NCBI GenBank assembly: GCA_023391815.1
Contig: JAEWAF010000056.1
Location: 1 to 19,884 of the forward strand
Direction: 5' to 3'
DNA length: 19,884 nucleotides
Source: Pseudomonadota bacterium
GTDB taxonomy: Bacteria; Pseudomonadota; Gammaproteobacteria; Steroidobacterales; Steroidobacteraceae
Shown here: positions 7,167 to 15,900 of the stretch, piece by piece
How positions within the stretch are numbered: position 1 is the first letter of the stretch
Layout of the letters: the number at the start of each line of letters is the position of its first letter
Notes under the pieces: model-generated
What the model saw: only the letters and a program-made list of their open reading frames with translations
What the model was told of the DNA's origin: nothing
Database searches by the model: none
Position numbers and translations under genes: made by a program

Positions 7167-8957
7167 ATGGATGCATTGCTACGCGAGCTGAGGGAAGGGC
7201 CGGACGGGATCCCCGAATATTACGACACCGAGATCGTCACCAAGGAGCTGACCCTCGGCAGTGCCGCCGATCGCAACATTCAGTTGCTGGGTCGGGGGAT
7301 CGCGCCCGAGCATGCAGTGATCTTGCTGGCAGGCTCGCAGCTGGTGCTGGAGTGTCGGCGCGGCGAAGTCGTTCGCCTCAATGGCAAGAAGAAGGCGTCC
7401 GCGCGCCTGAAGGTCGGCGATGTGATCGAGCTGGCGGGCCACCGCTTGCGAATCGCGCAACCGCCGCCCGGCTTCAATGCAGCCATCGAGCTGCAACAGA
7501 ACGATCACATCGATGCCAGCGCGTTCGAAAGCGCCTTTCGCACCGACCTGTCGCACACGTGGCTCGGCAAGCGTGCCATGGCGTGGACCGGCGTAGTGCT
7601 GGTGGTGCTGTTCGGCCTGGCGCTGCCGTTCTTCGTCATGAAACTACATCACGCGGGCACGGCGACGCCGTCCTGGGTTCCGGGTGACAAGTTCTGGAAC
7701 AGCGGGCCGCTTCACCAGGTGCACCAGCAGGCCATTGGCGATCGCTGCGAGAGCTGCCACCAAAAGCTGTTCCAGCGTGTGCAGGATGCGGCGTGCACCG
7801 AGTGTCATCGCACGACGCACGATCACATCATGCCGGCGCGCCTGGCCATGACGGAGCTCGGGCCGACACCGCGCTGTGCGACCTGTCATCGCGAACACAA
7901 CGAGCCGCAGACCTTCCTGGTCAACAGCGGCGACGGCATGTGCGTCGACTGTCACGGCGATCCCGAGCACGGCTTCGGTCAGATCAAAAAGGATCGCGTG
8001 CTGGGCTTCGGCTTGCAGCGTCATCCCGAATTCAAAGCGCACTTGCTGATTTCGGCGACGGCGCAGGCGGGCTCGGGCTTCAGCTATGAATGGAAGACGC
8101 TGATCGCCGAGCTGGATAAAGCGAAGGAACAGTCGAACCTGAAGTTCTCGCATCGGCAGCACCTCGATCCGAACCAGGTGCTCCGTCGTGGTGACAGCAA
8201 GCCCATGAATTGCGCCGACTGTCATCGGCTCGAGCCCGATGGCGAACACTTCGCGCCGATCTCGATGGAAGGACAATGCTCGTCCTGTCATGAGCTGACG
8301 TTCGATCCGGCCGCGCCGGATCGTCAGCTGCCCCATGGCAAGCCGCGCGAAGTCGTGCTCACGCTGCAGGATTATTTCACTCGCAAGTTCTCGGATCCGA
8401 ACGCGGGCAAGGTGACGCGAGAGCGTCGCCGCTTGCCTGGGCACGAACAGGAGGAGGAGACCTGCACCGGTGCGCCGTTCGATTGCGCTATGCGCAGCGC
8501 GCGTCGAGAGATCGAAAGTCAGTTCACGCGTCGCGGTTGCATCGGCTGTCACGGGGTGATCGACACCAAAGCGCCGAATGTGTTCGATCGGTTCCAGGTC
8601 ATCCCGATCCGATTCGCGCGCGATTACTTCCCGGCGAATCGTTTCGATCATCGCAGTCATCAGATTCAAGGCAAGCTGACCGGCGACGACGCGTGCCTCT
8701 CGTGCCATGCAGCCAAGAAATCCGAGGACGCCAGCGATCTGATGGTGCCCGGGATGACCAAATGCACCGAGTGTCATGGCGATAAGGCCGCGGCCGAGCG
8801 GGTGACCGTGCAATGCGTGAGCTGCCACGAATATCACCCGCGCGATCGATCGTTGCTGGAGACCTTCAGCAGCGGTCCTGGCTCCCGCATCACCACTCGA
8901 TTGGAGCGGGCTCGCGAAACCAAACCGGAGCCCGCGGGCGAACTCGCTGGATCATGA
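7167..8957 (+). CDS. FHA domain - transmembrane - decaheme cytochrome c fusion
   Basis: This 596-residue inner-membrane protein joins a cytosolic signalling domain to a periplasmic electron carrier. Residues about 20-98 form an FHA-like beta fold (LTLGSAADRNIQL, APEHAVIL, LKVGDVIELAGHRLRI). Two residues usual for phosphothreonine binding are changed: the GR arginine is S32 and the serine of SxxH is replaced (APEH), while H49 remains. One helix spans about 137-160 with positive residues before it, giving N-in/C-out topology. The rest has ten CXXCH motifs with first cysteines at 194, 210, 237, 259, 349, 371, 458, 510, 533 and 550, plus likely axial-ligand motifs FSHRQH (327-332) and FDHRSH (493-498). 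C433 and C440 are outside heme motifs and may form a disulfide. It starts nine bases after the heme b gene, and its stop overlaps the next start (ATGA). Likely role: accept electrons from the b-type subunit under FHA-linked control. Confidence 0.9.
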   Translation: MDALLRELREGPDGIPEYYDTEIVTKELTLGSAADRNIQLLGRGIAPEHAVILLAGSQLVLECRRGEVVRLNGKKKASARLKVGDVIELAGHRLRIAQPPPGFNAAIELQQNDHIDASAFESAFRTDLSHTWLGKRAMAWTGVVLVVLFGLALPFFVMKLHHAGTATPSWVPGDKFWNSGPLHQVHQQAIGDRCESCHQKLFQRVQDAACTECHRTTHDHIMPARLAMTELGPTPRCATCHREHNEPQTFLVNSGDGMCVDCHGDPEHGFGQIKKDRVLGFGLQRHPEFKAHLLISATAQAGSGFSYEWKTLIAELDKAKEQSNLKFSHRQHLDPNQVLRRGDSKPMNCADCHRLEPDGEHFAPISMEGQCSSCHELTFDPAAPDRQLPHGKPREVVLTLQDYFTRKFSDPNAGKVTRERRRLPGHEQEEETCTGAPFDCAMRSARREIESQFTRRGCIGCHGVIDTKAPNVFDRFQVIPIRFARDYFPANRFDHRSHQIQGKLTGDDACLSCHAAKKSEDASDLMVPGMTKCTECHGDKAAAERVTVQCVSCHEYHPRDRSLLETFSSGPGSRITTRLERARETKPEPAGELAGS

Positions 8958-11008
8958 GACAGACTTCACTCATTCGCGCGTGGCGGCGCTTGCTGTTGTC
9001 GTTTTCAGCGGCAGTCCTCGTCGCGTGTTCGGGCGGCTCGCCGACTACGCCGACGACCGGCACCGATAACAGCAATCCCTCTTGCACCGGCGGGTGCCTT
9101 GGCACCTCCACATCGAATCTCACCGTTGCCGATGTGCAGCGAGTGATCGCGCAGGGCGTCGCCGAAGCACAGGCGCGCGGCACGAATGCGACGATCGCGG
9201 TCGTCGATCGAGTTGGCAATGTGCTTGCCGTGTATCGCATGGGTAACGCGAGCACACGCTCGGTCACGGTGACGACCTCGCCAACCGGCGCCGCGCCGAT
9301 TTCTGGCGGACTCGAAGGCATTCGTCTGCCAGTACAGGCCGCGATGGTCAACATCGATCAGGCGGCGGCCATCGCGAAAGCCGTGACCGGCGCGTATCTG
9401 TCTTCGGAAGGCAACGCGTTCTCGACGCGGGTGGCGAGCCAGATCGTGCAGGACCATTTCAATCCGGGAGAGGACTTTCAGCCTGCGGGGCCGTTGTTCG
9501 GCGTGCAGTTCAGTTCGCTCGCGTGCTCGGATCTGGTCCGATCCTTCACGGGAGCGCCGGGGCCGGGGCCGCAGCGGACGCCGTTGGGACTATCGGCGGA
9601 CCCGGGAGGCTTTCCGCTGTACAAGAACGGCACCGTGGTCGGTGGTGTCGGCGTGCTGGCCGATGGTTTCTACAGCATCGACAAGAGCGTGCTGGATCGT
9701 GACATCGACGTGGACGAGGCAATCGCGTTCGCCGCGACGTTCGGTTACGGCGCGCCCGTCGATCGGCGGGCGGATCGGATTACCGTCGATGGCAAGGTGC
9801 TGCGCTTCACCGACGTGGAGTTCGCCGATCTCAGCGCCAATCCTCAGTCTGCGCCGGGTTTCGACACGCTCACGGCCGCGGTGGGGGCGCTGATCCCGGT
9901 GCCAGGTTATACGGATGGCGTCATTCGCGACGGCACGGTGTTTGGTCAGCCGGGCTCGGGCGTGCGGCCCGATGGCGATCAAAACTATCCGGGGCGCGAT
10001 GCGTTCGTCCTGGTCGATGAAACAAACAACCTGCGTTATCCGCCGCGCGCGGGTACGGATGGCGCTTCGGCGCTTTCCGAAAGCGAAGTCCGCACGTTGT
10101 TGCAATCGGCGCTCGATGTCGCGAACCGCGCTCGTGCGCAGATCCGGCGGCCGGTGGGATCGCAGGCTCGCGTGACCATCTCGGTGGTCGATTCGCAAGG
10201 CGTGATTCTGGGCGTTGCTCGCACGCGCGATGCGCCGTTGTTTGGCACGGACGTATCGTTGCAGAAGGCGCGCACCGCCGCGTTCATGTCGTCGAACACG
10301 GCGGCGAGCTTCATCGCGAGCTTGCCCGACGCGAGATACTTGAGCACGACCGATGCCTCGGTGAGCGTCGTCCGCTCGATTCAGTTGAGCAGCTACGTGG
10401 ATGCGTTGCGCACATTCATCGGCAATCCCAGCGCGCTCGCTGACGGACAGATCGCCTTCACCGATCGCGCCAATGGCAACCTGTCGCGACCGTTCTTTCC
10501 CGACGGCATCAATGGTGCGACTCAAGGTCCGCTGAGCAAGCCGGCGGGTGAGTGGAGCCCGTTCTCCACTGGCATGCAGCTCGACCTGTCGATGAACGCG
10601 ATTCTTCAGCACGTGCTGTTCGTCGCTGGCGTGCAGCGCATACCGGATGTCACTCCCGGTTGCGCAGGCGTGCAGCTGGCAACCGATCTGAGCAGCGTGG
10701 GGCAGACGATCACCGGCGTGCGTCTGGCGAATGGGCTGCAGATCTTTCCTGGCAGCGTGCCTATCTACCGAGGCAGCACTTTGATCGGTGCTATTGGCGT
10801 GTCGGGCGACGGCATCGATCAGGACGACATGGTCGCGTTCATGGGGCTGCATAACGCGGGACAAACATTGAACGGCGCGATCAACAACGCGCCTAAGGAA
10901 ATGCGCGCCGACACTCTGCTGCCACAAGGCGTGCGTCTGCGTTACGTGCAGTGTCCACAAGCGCCATTCATGGACGGCACGGACGACAACGTGTGTGGAG
11001 GGAAGTGA
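8954..11008 (+). CDS. Lipoprotein with two GlcG/HbpS-like (haem-degrading family) domains
   Basis: This 684-residue exported lipoprotein has a hydrophobic signal ending in the lipobox LVAC with C25 as the acylated cysteine, followed by a Ser/Thr/Gly-rich spacer. Residues about 57-265 resemble the GlcG/HbpS fold: VADVQRVIAQGVAEAQARG then IAVVDRVGNVLAVYR, and later VVGGVGVLADG. A second copy spans about 374-640: ESEVRTLLQSALDVANRAR, VTISVVDSQGVILGVARTR and IGAIGVSGDGIDQDD. HbpS family members bind heme or iron and sense redox state, so a role in heme delivery, heme turnover or redox sensing near the cytochromes is inferred. The ordinary family member is a single domain of about 150 residues; the tandem, expanded lipoprotein form is unusual. 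ATG 8954 is chosen because it overlaps the upstream stop (ATGA) and opens directly on the signal peptide. Inner- or outer-membrane location is undecided. Confidence 0.8.
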   Translation: MRQTSLIRAWRRLLLSFSAAVLVACSGGSPTTPTTGTDNSNPSCTGGCLGTSTSNLTVADVQRVIAQGVAEAQARGTNATIAVVDRVGNVLAVYRMGNASTRSVTVTTSPTGAAPISGGLEGIRLPVQAAMVNIDQAAAIAKAVTGAYLSSEGNAFSTRVASQIVQDHFNPGEDFQPAGPLFGVQFSSLACSDLVRSFTGAPGPGPQRTPLGLSADPGGFPLYKNGTVVGGVGVLADGFYSIDKSVLDRDIDVDEAIAFAATFGYGAPVDRRADRITVDGKVLRFTDVEFADLSANPQSAPGFDTLTAAVGALIPVPGYTDGVIRDGTVFGQPGSGVRPDGDQNYPGRDAFVLVDETNNLRYPPRAGTDGASALSESEVRTLLQSALDVANRARAQIRRPVGSQARVTISVVDSQGVILGVARTRDAPLFGTDVSLQKARTAAFMSSNTAASFIASLPDARYLSTTDASVSVVRSIQLSSYVDALRTFIGNPSALADGQIAFTDRANGNLSRPFFPDGINGATQGPLSKPAGEWSPFSTGMQLDLSMNAILQHVLFVAGVQRIPDVTPGCAGVQLATDLSSVGQTITGVRLANGLQIFPGSVPIYRGSTLIGAIGVSGDGIDQDDMVAFMGLHNAGQTLNGAINNAPKEMRADTLLPQGVRLRYVQCPQAPFMDGTDDNVCGGK

Positions 11009-11009
11009 C

Positions 11010-12929
11010 GTGAGCATGAAACGTCGACCACTGACTGCTTCGTTACTCACGATCAGTACCTTCGTCGTTACCGCGACCACATGGTCCACCAGCGCGGGCG
11101 CCGCTGACGTTTGTTATCAGGATGACATCGGCCGCATCGTGAAACGGCGCCGGCCCGACTATACCGAGGTGCCGTGTCCGCAGGAGGGCGGCACACAGCA
11201 ACCATCGACGCCGACCGGCGAAGGCGTGCCGCCGCAGCCGCCTGAAGGTCAGCAAGTCCTGCCGTTGCCGCCGGTTGAAGACACCGGGCGAGCGCCGCGT
11301 CGAAGGCTGATGGAGCGCGCGCCGCCAGCGTCAATCTCGCCGATCCCGCGGCCCGGGGTGACCGATTTCGTCGATTCGGTGCCCATGCCGGATCGTTGGC
11401 GCATCGTCGACACGCTGGGCTACAAAGAACGTTGGTGGGACCCCTATAACCGCAACGTGCTCAAAGCGGACAAGCCCGTGGTCGGCAACGACTGGTTCTT
11501 CAACCTGGGCCTGATCTCCGACACGTTATACGAGCTGCGTGAAGTGCCGACGGGCGTCGGCGCGATCTCGACCGACAAGCCCGGCGGCAACGACGTGTTC
11601 GGCAGCTTCGATCAATGGTCGATGGCTCAGAACATCAGCGCGGAGTTCGTCTATTACAAGGGCAACACCGTCTTCAAGCCACCCGATTGGGAATTTCGCG
11701 TGACGCCGGTGGTGTCTTACAACTACACCGAGTTCGAAGAAATTCAGGGCGTGAATGCCGATGCGCGGCGCGGTCTCACGCGAGACGACACGTTCGTCGG
11801 TCTGCAGGCGGCGTTCGTGGACAAACATCTGCGCAACGTTTCCGACAACTTCGACTTCGACAGCTTTCGTATCGGCATTCAACCGTTCTCGTCGGACTTC
11901 CGCGGCTTCCTGTTTCAGGACAACCAGCTGGGCGCGCGTCTGTTCGGCACTCGTGGCAACAACAAATGGCAGTACAACCTCGCGTACTTCCGCCGCCTGG
12001 AGAAGGACACGAACAGCGGCTTGAACGACGTCGGCGACTCGCCACGTAAGGACGACGTGTTCGTCGCGAATCTCTATCGCCAGGACTTCCCGGTGCTCGG
12101 TTTTACGTCGCAGGCGACGGTGCTGTACAACCGCAACCGCGAGGATGAGCTGCGCTACAACGCCAACGGCTTCATCGAGCGGCCGGCGTCGCTGGGTCTC
12201 GAACAGCTGCGCGAGTACGACGTGACGTACGTTGGCTATAACGGCGACGGTCACTTCGGCCGCTTGAATCTCACGACCTCGGTGTACTACGCGTTCGGCG
12301 ACGAGACGCCGAGCGTCTTCGTCAATCGCAAGGTCGATATCAGCGCGCTGTTCGCGGCGGCGGAGCTGTCGATGGACTTCGACTGGATCCGTCCGCGCAT
12401 CTCGCTCTTGTATGGCAGCGGCGATGACGATCCATTCGATGACGAGGCCAACGGCTTCGACGCGGTGTTCGAGAATCCGCAGTTCGCCGGCGCGGACACG
12501 AGCTACTTCATTCGCCAGGCCGTGCCGCTGATCGGCGGCGGCCGCGTGGCACTCGCGACCCGCAACGGCGTGTTGAACAACTTGCGCTCGTCCAAGGAAG
12601 AAGGTCAGTCCAACTTCACCAATCCCGGCATCGTGATGGCGGGCCTGGGCGTGGACATGGATCTGATGCCTGAGCTGCGCCTGTCCTTCAACGCGAACAC
12701 GCTGTACTTCGACGACCCGACGGTGATCGAGGTGGCGCGCAATCAAGGCCCGATCGACAAGCACATCGGCTACGACGTGTCGGCGTCGCTGATCTATCGC
12801 CCGCTGATGTCGCAGAACATCGTGATCCGTGCCTCCTACGCAACGCTCATTGCCGGCGATGGTTTCGACGCGTTGTTCCCGGACGAAGATCCGGGCTACT
12901 TCCTGCTCAACGCGATCTTCGCCTACTGA
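11010..12929 (+). CDS. Outer-membrane beta-barrel protein associated with multiheme cytochromes
   Basis: This 639-residue exported protein has a signal peptide (residues 1-31 or 32, cut near AGA-AD). A short segment with two cysteines (C35, C56) and a proline-rich linker (about 57-105) come next. A long C-terminal part follows, rich in alternating polar and aromatic strands (for example WEFRVTPVVSYNYTEF, NKWQYNLAYFRRLE, GRLNLTTSVYYAFGD). The last residues, LNAIFAY, end in an aromatic as BAM-inserted barrels do. It could be the outer-membrane sheath for the neighbouring cytochromes, like the barrels of porin-cytochrome complexes, but it lacks a recognisable MtrB signature and I cannot name its family. 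The segment YNRNVLKADKPVVGNDW (before the first strand) may be a family signature. Start: GGAGGGAAG at 10997-11005 suits GTG 11010 (eight bases); ATG 11016, two codons later, is nearly as good. Confidence 0.78.
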   Translation: MSMKRRPLTASLLTISTFVVTATTWSTSAGAADVCYQDDIGRIVKRRRPDYTEVPCPQEGGTQQPSTPTGEGVPPQPPEGQQVLPLPPVEDTGRAPRRRLMERAPPASISPIPRPGVTDFVDSVPMPDRWRIVDTLGYKERWWDPYNRNVLKADKPVVGNDWFFNLGLISDTLYELREVPTGVGAISTDKPGGNDVFGSFDQWSMAQNISAEFVYYKGNTVFKPPDWEFRVTPVVSYNYTEFEEIQGVNADARRGLTRDDTFVGLQAAFVDKHLRNVSDNFDFDSFRIGIQPFSSDFRGFLFQDNQLGARLFGTRGNNKWQYNLAYFRRLEKDTNSGLNDVGDSPRKDDVFVANLYRQDFPVLGFTSQATVLYNRNREDELRYNANGFIERPASLGLEQLREYDVTYVGYNGDGHFGRLNLTTSVYYAFGDETPSVFVNRKVDISALFAAAELSMDFDWIRPRISLLYGSGDDDPFDDEANGFDAVFENPQFAGADTSYFIRQAVPLIGGGRVALATRNGVLNNLRSSKEEGQSNFTNPGIVMAGLGVDMDLMPELRLSFNANTLYFDDPTVIEVARNQGPIDKHIGYDVSASLIYRPLMSQNIVIRASYATLIAGDGFDALFPDEDPGYFLLNAIFAY

Positions 12930-12945
12930 GGGTTGCGCTCAGATC

Positions 12946-15900
12946 ATGCCAAAGATGCCAACGACAACGCTTGGAAAGCTCGCGACCGGATTCGCGCAGG
13001 CACTGATCATCCTGTGTGCGTTCAACAGTGCGGCTTCCGCCGGCTTGTTCGGCGAGGAGCCGAAGTACGTGACCGCGCCGTCCGCGCCCAAGAGCCAGAC
13101 CGACGAGATGATGCGGGCGAAGACCGAGGGCTGTCAGAGCTGCCACACGCAGACCGATCAGCCGACCATGCACACGAATCCGGCGGTGAAGCTGGGTTGC
13201 ACCGATTGTCACGGTGGCGATGCCAACGTGCGGTTGACGTCCGGTATTCAGCGGGGCACCAAGGAGTACCTGAAGCAGCAGGAGCTCGCTCACGTGCTGC
13301 CGAAGTTTCCGGAGGAGTGGAAGTATCCATCCAGCGCCAATCCGGAGCGCACCTATACGTTGTTGAATCGGGAAAGCCCCGAGTTCATTCGCTTCATCAA
13401 CCCATCGGACTACCGCATCGTGCGAGAGTCGTGTGGCGCCTGTCACATGGAGATCATCGAAGCCTCGGCGCGCAGCATGCATACGACGGGCGCGATGCTC
13501 TGGGGCGGCGCTGCTTATAACAACGGCATCCTGGATTTCAAACAGTACATTCTCGGCGAAGCTTACGATCGCAACGGCCAGGGCGTATTGCTGAAAGGAC
13601 CGAAGATACCGGACCATCTGGTCAATCAGGCCGCGGTCGCGGGCATCCTGCCGCAGCTCTATCCGCTGCCTTCGTGGGAAACGATTTATCCCGGCGATAT
13701 CTTTCGCGTGTTCGAGCGCGGCGGCAGAAACATCGGCAACCTGTTCGCCGAGACTGGTCTGCCAAATGCGGCCGGTCAGCTGCAACGTATCGAAGAGCCC
13801 GGGCGACCCGACTTCCGTCAATCGAATCGCGGGCCGGGCACGGGCGCGAGAATCGCCGTGCCCGTGATCAATATCACCAAGACCCGGTTGAACGATCCGC
13901 TGCCGTGGTTCATGGGCACCAACGATCAGCCCGGCGATTTCCGCCATTCCGGCTGCGCCTCATGTCACGTCATCTATGCGAACGATCGTGACAAGCGCCA
14001 CTCGAGCATCTACGCCAGGTTCGGCCATGAAGGTCTGACGCGTACCGTCGATCCGACGATCAGCAAGACCGAGCCCGGTCACCCGCTGACGCATACGTTG
14101 ACGCGCTCGGTACCGACCAGCCAGTGCATGGTCTGTCACATGCACCAGCCGAACATGTTCATGAACAGCTTCCTCGGTTACACGATGTGGGACTACGAGT
14201 CCGACGCGCCCTTCATGTGGCCGGAGAAACAGCAGTACCCGAGCAGCGAGCAGATCCGAAAAGTGCTGGATCGCAATCCCGAGGGCGCAGCGACCCGTGG
14301 CAAGTGGGCGGATGTGAATTTCCTGAAGCAGGTCTCCGAGCTCAATCCGCAGCTCAAAGATACGCAGTTCGCGGACTATCACGGACATGGCTGGAATTTC
14401 CGCGCGGTGTTCAAGCGGGATCGCAAGGGCAACCTGCTGGATGCCAATAACAAGATCGTGAGCGACGAGGACCCGCAGAAGTTCAAAAAGGCGGTCCATA
14501 TGTCGTCCATTCACGTCGACGTGGGCATGCAATGCGTGGACTGCCACTTCTCCCAGGACAATCACGGCAACGGTTACATCTATGGCGAGGTCGCCGCCGC
14601 CGTCGAGATCGATTGCAAAGACTGTCACGGCACAGCGTTGCAGCTTCCGAACCTGTACACGTCCGGCCCGGCCGCGTTGGGCGGCGGCGTGGACATGACC
14701 ACGTTGCGAACGCCCGATGGACGCCGGCGCTTCGAGTGGGTCGGCGAGACGCTGTATCAACGCTCGATGATGGAGTCGGGGGTCGAATGGCGAGTGAGCC
14801 TGGTGAAGCGCTCGGTCGATCCCAACAGCGCCGAATACAACCCGAAGGCCGCGCGTGCCAAGCTCATGAGCAAGAACACCTCGACCCTGGAGTGGGGCAA
14901 GGGCATCGCGCCGAACAATCTCGCGCACACCGACGAGAACGTCGAGTGCTACACCTGCCACACCTCGTGGACGACGAGCTGCGGCGGTTGCCATTTGCCG
15001 ATCGAGGCGAACGCCAAGACCGATCGTCATCATTACGAAGGTGGCGAGACGCGCAACTACGCGACATACAACCCGCAGGTCGCACGCGATGACATGTTCC
15101 TGCTCGGTCGTCGCGAGCCGGCGGCCGGCGGCAAGATCGCGCCGGTCAGATCGAGCTCCGCGCTGGTACTGTCATCGACGAACGCGAACCGCGAAAAGAT
15201 CTATGTGCAGCAGCCACCGATTGCGGCCAGCGGCTACAGCTCGCAAGCCTTCAACCCGCATTACCCGCACACCGAGCGCAAGACCGAGACCAAGACTTGC
15301 ACCGACTGTCATTTGTCCAAGGAGAATGACAACAACGCCATCATGGCGCAGCTGCTGGCGCAAGGAACGAACTTCATCAACTTCGTGGGCTACAACGCCT
15401 ATGTGGGCGGCGAGGGTCAGATCAGCGCCGTGAACGTGACCGAGTGGGATGAGCCGCAGGCGGTCATTGGCAGTTACCTGCATCGGTACGCTTATCCCGA
15501 TTGGTTCGCCGAACACAACGAGAACGATCGCGAGCTGAAGCACGGCTACAGCCACAGCGCAGGCGTTGTGCGGTGTTTACAGCTGCGTGGCGAGTACTTG
15601 TATGTCGCTGAAGGTCGCGGCGGATTGCAGGTGTACGATGTGGCTAGCCAGGGTAACAAAGGCGTGTCACAACGGCTGATCACCGCGCCATTCAGTCCAT
15701 TGGGTCATGACACGCAGATCGATACGAAAGATGCGACGTGCGTGGCCCTGCCGACCAACCAGCCGATCCATCCGCCGAGGAATGAAGGCGAGAAGATGCG
15801 GGTCGCGAACCTGGAGCAACCGATTCATCCGCTCTATAACTACGCCTACGTCACCGATTCCAAGGAAGGGTTGATCCTGGTCGACGTGAACACGATGGCC

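Noticed and set aside
7644..8837. A 397-codon minus-strand open frame opposite the FHA-decaheme gene
   Set aside because: The opposite strand encodes ten CXXCH motifs in order; this frame has the composition of a high-GC shadow.
9590..11089. A 499-codon minus-strand open frame opposite the HbpS-like lipoprotein gene
   Set aside because: Arg/His-rich shadow frame; the + strand has a lipobox and two recognisable domains.
13005..13020. Possible lipobox cysteine (C24) in the decaheme-LVIVD signal peptide
   Set aside because: The residue before the cysteine is Leu, not Gly, Ala or Ser, and a better signal peptidase I site (ASA) follows.
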